DNA from: Paenibacillus endoradicis
GTDB lineage: Bacteria; Bacillota; Bacilli; Paenibacillales; Paenibacillaceae
Length of the DNA: 64,000 nt
Assembly: GCF_024721975.1 (NCBI RefSeq)
Contig: NZ_JANQBB010000003.1
Location: forward strand, 186,001-250,000
Direction of reading: 5' to 3'
The position numbers and the translations under genes are program-made. Shown here in pieces: positions 9,382-19,280 of the stretch; position 1 is the first letter of the stretch; each line of letters starts with the position of its first letter. The notes under the pieces are model-generated. The model made no database searches. It was not told the DNA's origin and saw only the letters and a program-made list of their open reading frames with translations.

Positions 9382-9927
9382 ATGGCTGAACGTTTGGTAG
9401 GTCGTCAAGCACCTAATTTTACAATGGAAACTGCACTTGGTGATGGTTCTGATTTCGGTACTGCTTCACTTTCTGATTACAAAGGTAAATGGTTAGTATT
9501 TTTCTTCTACCCACTAGATTTCACTTTTGTATGCCCAACTGAAATTACAGCACTTAGCCTTGCAGCTGATCAATTTAAAGCATTAAACACTGAAGTTCTA
9601 GGTGTTTCTATCGATAGTAAACATACTCATAAAGCATGGATCACTACTCCAGTTGAGAGCAATGGTCTTGGTCATTTGAACTTCCCATTGGCTTCTGACA
9701 TCACTAAGAGTGTTGCAGCTGACTATGGTGTTCTTATTGAAGAAGAAGGTATTGCTTTACGTGGTTTATTCATTATCGATCCAGAAGGCGAAATCAAATA
9801 TCAAGTGGTTAACCACAATGATGTTGGTCGTAGCGTTGATGAAACTCTTCGTGTACTTCAAGCTCTTCAATCTGGTGGTCTTTGCCCAATTAACTGGAAA
9901 CCAGGACAAGCTAACCTTAAAGGTTAA
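9382..9927 (+). CDS. 2-Cys peroxiredoxin (AhpC/TSA family, YkuU-like)
   Basis: It reduces H2O2 and organic peroxides with a thiol reductant. The 181-residue protein has peroxidatic Cys51 in FTFVCPTEITAL and resolving Cys168 in GGLCPINWKPGQ, so it is a typical 2-Cys enzyme. Overall it reads like B. subtilis YkuU (MAERLVGRQAPNF start, YGVLIEEEGIALRGLFII). GAGGAGG precedes the ATG. PerR-like boxes and a strong promoter upstream suggest peroxide induction. It is monocistronic; no AhpF is adjacent. Confidence 0.93.
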   Translation: MAERLVGRQAPNFTMETALGDGSDFGTASLSDYKGKWLVFFFYPLDFTFVCPTEITALSLAADQFKALNTEVLGVSIDSKHTHKAWITTPVESNGLGHLNFPLASDITKSVAADYGVLIEEEGIALRGLFIIDPEGEIKYQVVNHNDVGRSVDETLRVLQALQSGGLCPINWKPGQANLKG

Positions 9928-9947
9928 TATATGTTGTTAATTAGTAC

Positions 9948-10002
9948 AAAGGATCATTTATCGAATGTCAATTTGACAACGGTAAATGATCCTTTTCTTT
10001 TT
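9948..10002 (+). terminator. Intrinsic terminator after the peroxiredoxin
   Basis: AAAGGATCATTTA (9948-9960) pairs with TAAATGATCCTTT (9983-9995), with an inner GTCAA/TTGAC hairpin and the tail TTCTTTTT. Confidence 0.85.
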
Positions 10003-10153
10003 GCATTATATGACAGATTAGTTGAAGTGAATTTATTTGCTAATTAAGGCTAAATTGCCTTTTGCGTTAGTAAAGTTTAGAATAAGAAAAAGGAATATTT
10101 CATACATTATAATCATTTGATATGAAGTAGAGAAAAGTGCTGGAGGTTAATTA

Positions 10154-11659
10154 ATGACAACATATACATATGGTAATACGAGCAAACCATCGGAGGCGTT
10201 ATTACTTCTCGTTAATGAAGAACAACTACAACAATTGAAGCAAGGTACGCCTATCGTAGGTAATGCACTTGATCAGCATATTTTATCATTGTTCGACAAG
10301 GAACAATTCAGAGCCAAAGCGAATCAAGTCGCGGTTATTGCTACATTAGGTTTAATGGATGAGAACTATCTCTTGTTAGCAGGTTATAATGAAGAAGATG
10401 GGATTAATGGTTTGCGCGAGCTATTTGCTGCTATCGCTAAACAAGTGAAATCATTAAAACTTGCTACTTTGTCATTATCTTTGAATAAAGAGCATTTAGC
10501 GTCACAGCTTGCAACTCAAGGTACACATCAAAGCGTGCAAGCAATGATCGAAGGCTTACAATTAGCATTATATGAGCGTACTATCATGAAAAAGGAAGCA
10601 CAGAAATTTTATAATCTTCAAGCTTTGAACTTTGTACTTAATGAATCACAACTTGCTAATATTGCGACGTATGAGGCTGCAGTAACTGAAGCAGAACATA
10701 TGATACAAAGTGTAAAACTTGCTCGTGACTTGACGAACATGTCAGGCAATGAGTTGACACCAGAGCGTCTTGCTTTTTATGCTGAGGAATTAGCCAACGA
10801 ATTGGAACTAGACATTGAAGTGCTAGATGAATGGTCATTGGCAGAAGAGCAAATGGGAGCGTTATTAGGTGTTGGTCAAGGTAGTATTAACCCTCCTAGA
10901 ATGATTGTTATCCATTATGAAGGTGATCCTTCTTCCGATGAAAAATGGGGTCTAGTCGGTAAAGGGATTACATTTGACACTGGTGGTATTTCCTTAAAGC
11001 CTGCTGCTAACATGGAAGATATGATATCTGATATGGGCGGTGCAGCAGCAGTGCTAGGTGCTATTCGTGCCATTGCATCGATGAAGTTACCAGTGAATGT
11101 GGTTGTCGTTGTTCCTACTGCGGAAAATATGCCAAGTGATCGTGCCTTGAAACCAGGCGATGTGATCACTACGATGAGTGGACATACTGTTGAAATTATT
11201 AATACGGATGCGGAAGGCAGATTAGTATTGGCAGATGGAATGACTACAGCTATTAAGCGCGGAGCAACGAAATTAATCGACGTTGCTACGTTAACTGGAG
11301 CTGTTCTTGTAGCTCTTGGGACAGAAGCGACAGGTGCGATAACGAATAATGAACAGCTAATGCAACAGGTAATAGCCGCTTCTGCTAAGAGCGGAGAACG
11401 AGTATGGCAGTTACCTGCATATGCTGAATATAAGAAATTAATCCGTAGTGACGTTGCTGATTTGAAAAATACTGGTGGTCGACATGGTGGTACGATTACT
11501 GGCGGATTGTTCGTAGGACATTTTGCTGAAGATAAACCATGGGTACATCTAGATATAGCTGGAACAGCATTTTTGAACAGTTCTCGCAAATGGGAACCTA
11601 AAGGGGCAACAGGTGTAATGGTTAGAACAATATATCAATTAATCTCTGAAAAAGATTGA
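10154..11659 (+). CDS. pepA: Leucyl aminopeptidase (M17 family)
   Basis: A cytosolic two-metal aminopeptidase that removes N-terminal residues from peptides. The 501-residue product has an N-terminal macro-like domain and a C-terminal catalytic domain. The signature NTDAEGRLVLADGM begins at about residue 350, and GKGITFDTGGISLKP, with the metal-binding Lys and Asp, lies near residues 275-290. GGAGG precedes the ATG at a good distance. It is a single gene, with a terminator at 11762. Confidence 0.94.
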   Translation: MTTYTYGNTSKPSEALLLLVNEEQLQQLKQGTPIVGNALDQHILSLFDKEQFRAKANQVAVIATLGLMDENYLLLAGYNEEDGINGLRELFAAIAKQVKSLKLATLSLSLNKEHLASQLATQGTHQSVQAMIEGLQLALYERTIMKKEAQKFYNLQALNFVLNESQLANIATYEAAVTEAEHMIQSVKLARDLTNMSGNELTPERLAFYAEELANELELDIEVLDEWSLAEEQMGALLGVGQGSINPPRMIVIHYEGDPSSDEKWGLVGKGITFDTGGISLKPAANMEDMISDMGGAAAVLGAIRAIASMKLPVNVVVVVPTAENMPSDRALKPGDVITTMSGHTVEIINTDAEGRLVLADGMTTAIKRGATKLIDVATLTGAVLVALGTEATGAITNNEQLMQQVIAASAKSGERVWQLPAYAEYKKLIRSDVADLKNTGGRHGGTITGGLFVGHFAEDKPWVHLDIAGTAFLNSSRKWEPKGATGVMVRTIYQLISEKD

Positions 11660-11761
11660 TAAATGGAAAGAAATCTCGATTTTGGATGAATCCATATGGA
11701 AAATCGATGAAACCGATGCCAAAATAGCTGTTGAAGCCTTTTCATTAATGTACTAGAATAT

Positions 11762-11806
11762 AGAGAAGTTACGATACTGTGACAAACAGTATTGTGCTTC
11801 TCTTTT
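11762..11806 (+). terminator. Terminator-like hairpin between pepA and odhA
   Basis: AGAGAAG and ATACTGT pair with ACAGTAT and CTTCTCT around a short loop, then TTTTC. Confidence 0.75.
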
Positions 11807-11876
11807 CAATATAGGTGCTACGGCACTTATAATAATATCAAGATCGAAAAGTATAGAGAGGGTGGAATAAACTGCA

Positions 11877-14786
11877 ATGAGCATCCATGATGAGCGCAAT
11901 TCTTCGCCTTGGAAGAGTTACTATGGTCCTAACTATGGTTATGTGCAGGAGCAATATGAGCTTTATTTGCAAGACCCGAATATGGTCGATCCTTCCGTTC
12001 GTGAATTATTTGTGCTTTGGGGGGAACCACCAAGTGATCTCGTTACACCTGCAACGCAATCTTCTGTAACGAATTCTGGAGTTAATGCTTCAAGAGCTTC
12101 ACTCGTAAGTAATAACATCCCGTTAGACAGTAATTTATTACAAAAGGTTGTAGCTGCTCACCAATTGATGTTGAACATTCGTCGTTATGGACATCTAGGC
12201 GCAGATATCAATCCTCTTGATTTAAGTCCTAAAGCTGATACAAAGCTATTGGAACCGAAAACTTTTGGCTTAACTAAGCATGATCTTGAAGCAATTCCTG
12301 CTAAATTAATTTGGAATAATGCTCCTGCTAATATTTCTAATGGCTGGGACGCTATTCTACGTTTACGTGAAATCTATGCACGTTCAGCTGCATATGAATT
12401 CACTCATATTCATGACGAACATGAACGTGAATGGCTATTTGAAAAAGCTGAATCTGGATCTTTCCCTGCTCCGCTTTCCGACCGTGAGAAGGAAGCATTG
12501 CTAGAAAGATTACTGCAAGTTGAAATGTTTGAAAGTTTCATCCACAAAACATTCGTTGGTCAAAAACGATTTTCTATCGAAGGCCTAGATATGCTAGTGC
12601 CTGTACTAGATGAGATTGTTAGAGCTGTGGCACATGATGGTGCACAGCATATTTTGATGGGGATGGCACATCGTGGACGTCTAAATGTATTAGCACATAT
12701 CCTTGGAAAGCCGTATGAACGTATTTTTGCGGAATTCCATCATTCTCCTAATAAAGCACTTGAAAGCGCTAAAAACCTAAATTATGGGTGGACTGGTGAT
12801 GTTAAGTATCACCTTGGAGCTGATCGTGCAGTACGTGAGGGTGAAACGGTACGAGCTAATATTACACTAGCTAATAACCCATCACATTTAGAATTTGTTA
12901 ATCCAGTGGTTGAAGGTTATACAAGAGCTGCTCAAGAGGATCGTTCAAAACCAGGATATCCTAAGCAGGATCTTCATGCTGCAGTAACGATTTGCGTTCA
13001 TGGTGACGCTGCGTTTATCGGCGAAGGTATTGTAGCTGAAACACTTAACTTTAATAATCTTGACGGTTATCGTAATGGTGGTACTTTGCACATTATCGCT
13101 AACAACCGTCTAGGATTTACTACAAATAGTCAAGATTCCAGATCTACTCATTATGCGAGTGACTTAGCAAAAGGCTTCGATCTTCCGATTGTTCACGTAA
13201 ATGCGGATGATCCAGAGGCTTGCCTTGCTGCGGTTAGATTAGCTTGTGAGTACCGTCTACGTTATAACAAAGGATTTGTTATCGATCTAATTGGCTACCG
13301 CCGTTATGGTCATAACGAAATGGATGATCCAGAAGGAACACAACCATTGATGTACAGCAAAATCCGAAACCATCCTACAGTAAGCACGATTTATGCAAAC
13401 CAATTGGTAGATCGTAATTCCATGACGAAGGAACAGGTTGCTGGGTTACGTACTCGTACATCAGATGTGTTACAAAATGCTTATTCAACGATGAAGGCTA
13501 ATGAAGGACAAAAGAGAGAAAAACGTGAAAAGCCAGAAGGCTTTACTGTTCCAGAAGATGTTAAAACATCGGTATCGATGGATCAATTACGCGAGATCAA
13601 TCTTGAATTACTTAATCGTCCTGAAAGCTTTACAGAATATAATAAATTACAAAAGATTTTACAACGCCGTGCAGTAGGTTTGAATGATGGAGAGAAAGTG
13701 GATTGGGCACATGCTGAAGCATTAGCATTCGCAACCATTCTGGCAGACGGAACGCCAATTCGTATGAGTGGTCAAGATGTCGAACGCGGAACATTTTCAC
13801 ATCGCCATATCGTATTGAATGATAACATAACAGCTAAGAAATTTTCGCCATTACATTACATTCCACAAGCTAAGGCATCATTCTCTATTCATAATAGTCC
13901 GCTTTCGGAAACAGCAGTTCTAGGTTTCGAATATGGATATAATGTATATGCACCAGAAACATTTGTAATCTGGGAAGCTCAATATGGTGACTTTGCTAAC
14001 GTTGCACAAGTTATATTTGATCAATTTATTGCTGCTGGTCGTGCAAAATGGTCTCAAAAATCTGGAATTACTATTTTGCTTCCTCATGGATATGAAGGGC
14101 AAGGTCCAGAACATTCTAGTGCACGTCTTGAGCGATTCTTACAATTATCAGCTGATAATAACTGGACAGTAGCGAATCTAACAAGTGCATCACAATACTT
14201 CCATTTATTGCGTAAACAAGCAGCGATGCTAGGTAGTGAAAATGTTCGTCCATTGGTGTTAATTGCACCAAAAAGCCTAATTCGTAATCCGCGTGTCGCT
14301 GCACACGGTGTTGAATTTAGTGAGGGATCGTTCAAGCCAGTATTGCCACAATTCAGCTTAACAGAAGCAAAAGCTGATCGTGATAAAGTTAAGCGTATTG
14401 TATTTGGAACAGGTAAAATTATGGTTGATATTGAAGAGTCACAATCTTCGTCTTCTCCTGCTGATTATAATTGGTTAAGAATTGCTCGTATCGAGCAACT
14501 ATTCCCATTCCCTGAGTCTGAAGTCGAACGTATTGTGAAGCTTTATCCGAAATTAGAGGAAATTGTATGGGTTCAAGAAGAACCTAAAAATATGGGATCA
14601 TGGTTATTCATAGATCCAAGATTACGTGCAGTTGCACCGAAAAATGTTAAAGTGAGCTACATCGGACGTCCTGATCGAGCTAGTACAGCAAGTGGACATC
14701 AAGAAGTTCATGTGAGAGAGCAACAAGCAATCATTTCATCTACTTTGAATGGGCAGCCATTTGAATCGAATATCGTAAGGGGGTAG
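11877..14786 (+). CDS. odhA: 2-Oxoglutarate dehydrogenase E1 component
   Basis: This ThDP-dependent E1 decarboxylates 2-oxoglutarate and succinylates the E2 lipoyl group in the TCA cycle. The 969-residue product has the E1o N-terminus (SPWKSYYGPNYGYVQEQYELYLQDP), the active-site region HILMGMAHRGRLNVLAHILGKP, GDAAFIGEGIVAETLN for ThDP/Mg2+ binding and RRYGHNEMDDP. An in-frame TAA at 11868 fixes ATG 11877 as the first start; the ribosome site AGGGTGG is about 11 bases away. odhB starts six bases after the stop, so E1 and E2 are cotranscribed. The E3 gene is not nearby. Confidence 0.96.
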   Translation: MSIHDERNSSPWKSYYGPNYGYVQEQYELYLQDPNMVDPSVRELFVLWGEPPSDLVTPATQSSVTNSGVNASRASLVSNNIPLDSNLLQKVVAAHQLMLNIRRYGHLGADINPLDLSPKADTKLLEPKTFGLTKHDLEAIPAKLIWNNAPANISNGWDAILRLREIYARSAAYEFTHIHDEHEREWLFEKAESGSFPAPLSDREKEALLERLLQVEMFESFIHKTFVGQKRFSIEGLDMLVPVLDEIVRAVAHDGAQHILMGMAHRGRLNVLAHILGKPYERIFAEFHHSPNKALESAKNLNYGWTGDVKYHLGADRAVREGETVRANITLANNPSHLEFVNPVVEGYTRAAQEDRSKPGYPKQDLHAAVTICVHGDAAFIGEGIVAETLNFNNLDGYRNGGTLHIIANNRLGFTTNSQDSRSTHYASDLAKGFDLPIVHVNADDPEACLAAVRLACEYRLRYNKGFVIDLIGYRRYGHNEMDDPEGTQPLMYSKIRNHPTVSTIYANQLVDRNSMTKEQVAGLRTRTSDVLQNAYSTMKANEGQKREKREKPEGFTVPEDVKTSVSMDQLREINLELLNRPESFTEYNKLQKILQRRAVGLNDGEKVDWAHAEALAFATILADGTPIRMSGQDVERGTFSHRHIVLNDNITAKKFSPLHYIPQAKASFSIHNSPLSETAVLGFEYGYNVYAPETFVIWEAQYGDFANVAQVIFDQFIAAGRAKWSQKSGITILLPHGYEGQGPEHSSARLERFLQLSADNNWTVANLTSASQYFHLLRKQAAMLGSENVRPLVLIAPKSLIRNPRVAAHGVEFSEGSFKPVLPQFSLTEAKADRDKVKRIVFGTGKIMVDIEESQSSSSPADYNWLRIARIEQLFPFPESEVERIVKLYPKLEEIVWVQEEPKNMGSWLFIDPRLRAVAPKNVKVSYIGRPDRASTASGHQEVHVREQQAIISSTLNGQPFESNIVRG

Positions 14787-14792
14787 CTACTA

Positions 14793-16037
14793 ATGGCAGA
14801 TATTATTGTACCAGAATTAGGAGAATCGATTTCAGAAGGAACGATCTCGAAATGGTTCGTCAAGGTTGGCGATACTGTTAATCAAGGTGACGTACTACTA
14901 GAATTAGAAACTGATAAAGTTAATATCGAAATTAGTGCTGAAAGTAGCGGTGCAGTAAATGCAATTGCAAAGCAAGATGGAGATGTTGTACTTGTGGGTG
15001 AAGCTATTGGAACAATTGGTGGAGCATCCACAGCACCAACTCCAGTGGCAACAGAAACCGCTGTAGAGGTTCCTACGCCTGCACCTGTAGTTTCGTCTGC
15101 TGAACCTGTTGCTGTAAATGCAGGAGGTATTAATGCCTCCCCAGCTGCTCGTAAGCTTGCTCGTGAACAAGGTGTTGATCTAACACAAGTTCAAGGCAAG
15201 GATGCGATTGGTCGTATCTACCCTGAAGATGTTCGTTCGCATCAAGTTCAACCTACGGCTGCTCAATCATCTATCGCAGCTCCTATTACTAAACCAGCGC
15301 CAGTAGCTGCTACATCTTCTGTAACGGTAGATGGCAAAGCAGTAGAGCGTAAACGTATGTCTCGTCGTAGAGTTACGATTGCGAAGCGTCTAGTTGAAGC
15401 TCAACAAACAGCAGCAATGTTAACTACATTTAATGAAATTGATATGACAGCAATTCTTGATCTTCGTAAACGTCGTAAACAATCGTTCTTTGATAAAAAT
15501 GATGTTAATCTTGGATTCATGTCATTCTTCACAAAAGCGGTTGTTGGTGCTTTGAAAGCATATCCACTGTTGAATGCTGAAATTGATGGCGAAGATATTG
15601 TGATGAAGAAGTATTTTGATATTGGTATTGCTGTAGCTGCTAAAGAAGGTCTAGTTGTCCCAGTTGTTCGTGACGCAGATCGATTGAGCTTTGCAGAAAT
15701 TGAACGTAATATTGGTGAACTTGCTAAAAAAGCACGTGCTAATACATTGACGTTGAATGAGCTGCAAGGTGGTAGCTTCACGATTACAAATGGTGGAGTA
15801 TTCGGATCATTGCTATCTACACCTATCTTAAATACACCTCAAGTTGGTATTCTAGGTATGCATAAAATTCAACTTCGTCCAATTGCTATTGATGAAGAAC
15901 GTATGGAAAATCGTCCAATGATGTATCTAGCATTATCTTACGATCATCGTATTGTTGATGGTAGTGAAGCAGTTCGCTTCCTAGTTACGATTAAAGAACT
16001 TCTGGAAGATCCGGAGCAATTACTTCTTCAAGGCTAG
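14793..16037 (+). CDS. odhB: Dihydrolipoyllysine succinyltransferase (E2) of 2-oxoglutarate dehydrogenase
   Basis: E2 forms the core of the complex and transfers succinyl groups to CoA. The domains in order are a lipoyl domain with Lys42 in [11 protein letters not shown], an Ala/Pro/Thr-rich linker (about 80-110), a peripheral-subunit-binding domain ([16 protein letters not shown], about 118-150), a second Ala/Pro linker, and the catalytic domain ending in SYDHRIVDG, with active-site His385 and Asp389. The 414-residue length is normal. It follows odhA by six bases and is closed by a strong terminator. Confidence 0.96.
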   Translation: MADIIVPELGESISEGTISKWFVKVGDTVNQGDVLLELETDKVNIEISAESSGAVNAIAKQDGDVVLVGEAIGTIGGASTAPTPVATETAVEVPTPAPVVSSAEPVAVNAGGINASPAARKLAREQGVDLTQVQGKDAIGRIYPEDVRSHQVQPTAAQSSIAAPITKPAPVAATSSVTVDGKAVERKRMSRRRVTIAKRLVEAQQTAAMLTTFNEIDMTAILDLRKRRKQSFFDKNDVNLGFMSFFTKAVVGALKAYPLLNAEIDGEDIVMKKYFDIGIAVAAKEGLVVPVVRDADRLSFAEIERNIGELAKKARANTLTLNELQGGSFTITNGGVFGSLLSTPILNTPQVGILGMHKIQLRPIAIDEERMENRPMMYLALSYDHRIVDGSEAVRFLVTIKELLEDPEQLLLQG

Positions 16038-16054
16038 TTAAAATATAAACTTTC

Positions 16055-16096
16055 AAAAAAACCTCTCGATGATTATTATTATCGAGAGGTTTTTTC
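16055..16096 (+). terminator. Intrinsic terminator after odhB
   Basis: AAAAAACCTCTCGAT pairs with ATCGAGAGGTTTTTT. Confidence 0.92.
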
Positions 16097-16142
16097 AAGT
16101 TTATGGCAAATATATACAAGTATGCGATAGAGGAGGGATAAC

Positions 16143-17756
16143 ATGAATATTAATTATGGTCTACTAAAAGCGTATCAATACGGTGAGCCCTTTGAAAGAG
16201 ATTATCATCAAAGTGAAAAGGTTGAATTAAGTCCAACTAATATACAAGAATCTGAAGAGATTAAATCGCAAGTAATTTATAGTAATTCAGAACAAGAAAG
16301 TATAAGTCATTTTGAAGAGATGATTAAGGAGCAACCTAATTTTTATCAAAATTTAATGGATCATGTTGTCGCGGGCGTGTTCGTTGTTTACGATCATAGA
16401 ATCATTTATGTTAACTCTTACTTTGCGCAATTACTTGGTTATGCTGTTCATGAAATGATAAATCATCCAATGGATCGTTTTATAGAAGAAGAGGACTGGC
16501 TCTTACCACATACTTTTGAGGATGCTTTAGATAAGGAATATACGAAACGTCAAATCATCAGATGGCATGGAAAACATAAAAACAGTTCGACAATATACTT
16601 AGAAGGTAAACGTACGAGAATCATTCACAATGATCATTTCTATTTTCTATCAACTGTTCAAGATGTTACGATTAAATATGAGAAAGAACGCGAACTCATT
16701 CGCAATGCTAAAATGTATCAGCGAATGTTAATGACTATTCCAGAGCCAATATTTATAACGGTAGACAGTGCTATTATATTTGCAAATCGACATGGCCTTG
16801 ATTTATTAGGAAAAAGGCATGTAAGTGGGTTATCTGAACAATTATTTACGGATCATTTTATTGAAGTAGAGCGAGAAGAAGTAGTGCGAGACTTTCAAAA
16901 TGCACTTCTGCTAGAGGAAGCCACACCATTTCGTAAACAACAAATGTGCATCAGAGATCAAATTATTGATGTCGAACTTTCCAGTGTGAAAATCGAAAAT
17001 TATATTGGTCGTACAGCTATCTTGACAGTATTACGTGATCTTACAGAGCGAAGACAAGACGAGGAACGACTCATACGCTCAGAAAAATTGTCTGTTATTG
17101 GTCAACTTGCCGCAGGCGTTGCTCATGAGATTCGTAATCCACTTACAGCATTGAAGGGATTTACTCAGTTACTGCGTAATAAATACTCAGAGCATAGCTA
17201 CTATTTTGATATTATGGGTACTGAAATTGATCGTATTAATCTTATAGTGAATGAATTTATGACTTTAGCCAAACCCCACTACAATTCTTTTCAATTCAAC
17301 GATATAGAACATATTCTGCAAAGTGTATTATCCATTCTAGATACTCAAGCAATGCTACTAGGTGTGGAAGTGAACTTCCAAAGAGAGAACGATTTACCCA
17401 AACTATATTGCAATGAAAATCAATTAAAGCAAGTTTTCTTAAATGTAATAAAAAATGCTTTTGAAGCGATGCTTGAAGGTGGGACTGTGACGATTTCAGT
17501 GCGGTTTGAGCCTTCCGATCAACTTATCCATGTGAAAATACAAGATCAGGGAGATGGAATGCCTGAGGATGTAATGAAACGGATTGGTGAACCGTTCTTA
17601 ACAACAAAAGAAAAAGGTACTGGATTAGGGCTGATGGTTAGTTCACGTATCATTGAGGAGCATAAAGGTACGATGCTTATTTCTAGTCGGCCGGGTGTGG
17701 GAACTTTGATTGATGTGCAGTTGCCACTTCACATGGAATACGAAGATCACATATGA
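16143..17756 (+). CDS. Cytoplasmic PAS-domain sensor histidine kinase (sporulation-kinase type)
   Basis: This 537-residue protein has no membrane segment. It has an uncharacterised N-terminal stretch, two PAS-like regions (about 70-180, beginning YQNLMDHVVAGVFVVYDH, and about 190-300), and a HisKA domain with phospho-acceptor His328 in GVAHEIRNPLTALKGF. The catalytic domain has NQLKQVFLNVIKNAFEAML (N box), DQGDGMPEDV (G1) and TGLGLMVSSRIIEEH (G2). The H-box and soluble multi-PAS layout resemble the KinA/KinE kinases that feed Spo0F, and no response regulator is adjacent, so it is an orphan. A phosphorelay role is inferred. Repeat copy B starts four bases after its stop. Confidence 0.88.
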   Translation: MNINYGLLKAYQYGEPFERDYHQSEKVELSPTNIQESEEIKSQVIYSNSEQESISHFEEMIKEQPNFYQNLMDHVVAGVFVVYDHRIIYVNSYFAQLLGYAVHEMINHPMDRFIEEEDWLLPHTFEDALDKEYTKRQIIRWHGKHKNSSTIYLEGKRTRIIHNDHFYFLSTVQDVTIKYEKERELIRNAKMYQRMLMTIPEPIFITVDSAIIFANRHGLDLLGKRHVSGLSEQLFTDHFIEVEREEVVRDFQNALLLEEATPFRKQQMCIRDQIIDVELSSVKIENYIGRTAILTVLRDLTERRQDEERLIRSEKLSVIGQLAAGVAHEIRNPLTALKGFTQLLRNKYSEHSYYFDIMGTEIDRINLIVNEFMTLAKPHYNSFQFNDIEHILQSVLSILDTQAMLLGVEVNFQRENDLPKLYCNENQLKQVFLNVIKNAFEAMLEGGTVTISVRFEPSDQLIHVKIQDQGDGMPEDVMKRIGEPFLTTKEKGTGLGLMVSSRIIEEHKGTMLISSRPGVGTLIDVQLPLHMEYEDHI

Positions 17757-17759
17757 TGG

Positions 17760-17914
17760 GATCGCTTGTGATCACGATGATTATGCTAACGTAGCGGATG
17801 CGACGGCGAATATGCCATTCATCGGAAGCCTGTGATACTCACGTACCAATAACGTACGCTCCGTTTCTCAGCTTTCCTAGCCTTATGTCATCTTCTTGGT
17901 ACTGACAAGCGATC
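17760..17914 (+). repeat. Intergenic hairpin element, copy B
   Basis: The outer stem GATCGCTTGT / ACAAGCGATC is perfect. Landmarks: GTGATCACGATGATT, the apex CACGTACCAATAACGTACGCT, and CATCTTCTTGGTACTGA before the right arm. Sense to the kinase gene. Confidence 0.9.
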
Positions 17915-18075
17915 AACGCTCCGAAGTAGGTATGAAGAGCTGTAGGTTACGCTCCGAGGGAGAGCTCCTATTCAATTTACCTTTGGTAAATTGAAAGACT
18001 CGCTACTTACTTGAGATGAGGCTGCATTAGGGATGCTCCTATTTAACTCACCTTTGTCAAGTTAAAAGATTCGCT
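17915..18075 (+). repeat. Downstream module of copy B with two CCTTTGG-type hairpins
   Basis: The stretch from CTCCGAAG to ATTCGCTG is shared in outline with the region after copy E (32907-33010): AGCTGTAGGT, CGAGGGAGAGCTCCTA, then a small hairpin. The first hairpin is TTCAATTTACC-TTT-GGTAAATTGAA (17971-17995, 11 bp perfect). The second, after another GCTCCTA, is TTTAACT...AGTTAAA (18042-18066). The stem sequences differ while pairing is kept. Confidence 0.75.
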
Positions 18076-18180
18076 GTTTTTAGGGCAATACTTCACTCTT
18101 AATTCAAGATGACAATGGAAATTAGCGGGAGCTTCACTTGCTGATTTCCATTGATAACCCCTACATCGTTTATTCAATAT

Positions 18181-18224
18181 GAAAAAACCATTGAGCGGAT
18201 TGATCTGCTCAATGGTTTTTTTCG
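18181..18224. terminator. Bidirectional terminator 3' of the AraC gene
   Basis: AAAAAACCATTGAGC pairs with GCTCAATGGTTTTTT. On the minus strand it overlaps the last codons of the AraC gene; on the plus strand it can stop readthrough from the kinase. Confidence 0.85.
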
Positions 18225-19066
18225 TGGATGCTGTATTGTTTACGATATTGTTCTGCTGTGACACTGGTGACTAGCTTGAAGGATCTTGAAAAGTGGGCAG
18301 GATGTTTGAAGCCGACTTCGTAGCTAATGTCGGTTATTTTGTTACAACTGTTTATAAGTAATACTTTAGCAGCATAAATACGACGTTCTAGCATGTATTG
18401 AAAAATCGTTGTACCGGTTACTTCTTTGAAGGATTTACTAAGATAGAATTTGTTGAGATGAAGTGCTTGTTGGATATGTTCAAGCGATACGTCTTGATAA
18501 TAGTGATCTTCTATATATGAAATGATATTTTGAACATGGTTTTCTTTTGTTGAAATATGATGCGTTTGCTTAATTTCCTGTAACGGTTGTTGGCACTGTG
18601 TGTAGATTAGGAGCATTAATTCTAGAAGTACGATATGACTTCGTTGCTCTGCAAATGGTTCTGAACTTTTTTGTAAGAGTACTAATTTATGTAATATAGC
18701 CTCTATTTCATTACGAACGGGTTCATTGAATGACAAGCGTATATTTTTAAGTTTATTAAAAGGGATCAGTAAATCAGGTGCATAACTCGGTTGAATAGAT
18801 TGGGTAAAATAGAATGGATCAAAATGAATGATAGTACGTTCATAACAATCATTTTGTTCTAAATGAGCTTTATGCAAAGTCATGCCATGCATAAGAATCA
18901 TGTCTCCAGATTCTAGTTTATAGATGCGATCATTAATAAGATAATTAACTTTTCCTGCATGAAAATAATAGATTTCATATGATAAATGCGTATGGTATAC
19001 CAATTGATTAGGGATATCATTGTGAAAGTTTATTTTGAAAGGTATTAGCTGTGTTGAGCTCGACAT
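18209..19066 (-). CDS. AraC-family regulator with cupin sensor domain
   Basis: The 285-residue protein has an N-terminal AraC-type cupin (HTHLSYEIYYFHAGKVNYLIND.., LESGDMILMHGMTLHKA, about 20-90). Its C-terminus has two helix-turn-helices (VSLEHIQQALHLNKFYLSKSF and ITDISYEVGFKHPAHFSRSF, about 190-275). It is transcribed away from two Gfo/Idh/MocA dehydrogenases, the usual arrangement for a local activator of sugar or polyol catabolism. The ligand is unknown. A GTG-free ATG start lies just downstream of AGGTGAATAGGAA on its strand. Confidence 0.88.
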   Translation of the reverse strand: MSSSTQLIPFKINFHNDIPNQLVYHTHLSYEIYYFHAGKVNYLINDRIYKLESGDMILMHGMTLHKAHLEQNDCYERTIIHFDPFYFTQSIQPSYAPDLLIPFNKLKNIRLSFNEPVRNEIEAILHKLVLLQKSSEPFAEQRSHIVLLELMLLIYTQCQQPLQEIKQTHHISTKENHVQNIISYIEDHYYQDVSLEHIQQALHLNKFYLSKSFKEVTGTTIFQYMLERRIYAAKVLLINSCNKITDISYEVGFKHPAHFSRSFKLVTSVTAEQYRKQYSIHEKNH

Positions 19067-19155
19067 TTCCTATTCACCTCAATCATCTTAGTAGATTAAA
19101 TTATACACCAACTAGAGTTAATTGTATGGAGAAATCGACTAACGGTGATGAAGTA

Positions 19156-19169
19156 AGGTAGCGCTTCCA
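19156..19169 (+). promoter_or_regulatory. Possible CcpA (cre) site before the oxidoreductase operon
   Basis: AGGTAGCGCTTCCA fits the cre pattern TGNAARCGNWWNCA at 12 of 14 positions (N counted as a match). Its position in the AraC/oxidoreductase intergenic region would suit catabolite repression. Confidence 0.4.
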
Positions 19170-19207
19170 ATGTTAACATACAAGTATGGTAAGTAATAGT
19201 AAGGCTT

Positions 19208-19273
19208 ATGCTTCCGAAGCAACTTTTCTACACTGAAAAGTTATTCAATGAAGCCCAGAAAAGTTTTAGGGGG
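19208..19273 (+). promoter_or_regulatory. SD-adjacent hairpin leader motif, copy 1
   Basis: ATGCTTCCGAAGC (19208-19220), AACTTTTC (19221-19228), GAAAAGTT (19235-19242) and GAAAAGTTTTAGGGGG (19258-19273). ACTTTTC can pair with either GAAAAGT; the second adjoins the ribosome site. The same arrangement precedes mutS2, cysK and the cobalamin adenosyltransferase. Confidence 0.7.
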
Positions 19274-19280
19274 AATTGTA

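Noticed and set aside
10915..11589. 224-residue frame antisense to pepA
   Set aside because: Complete overlap with the catalytic domain of pepA; no start signal.
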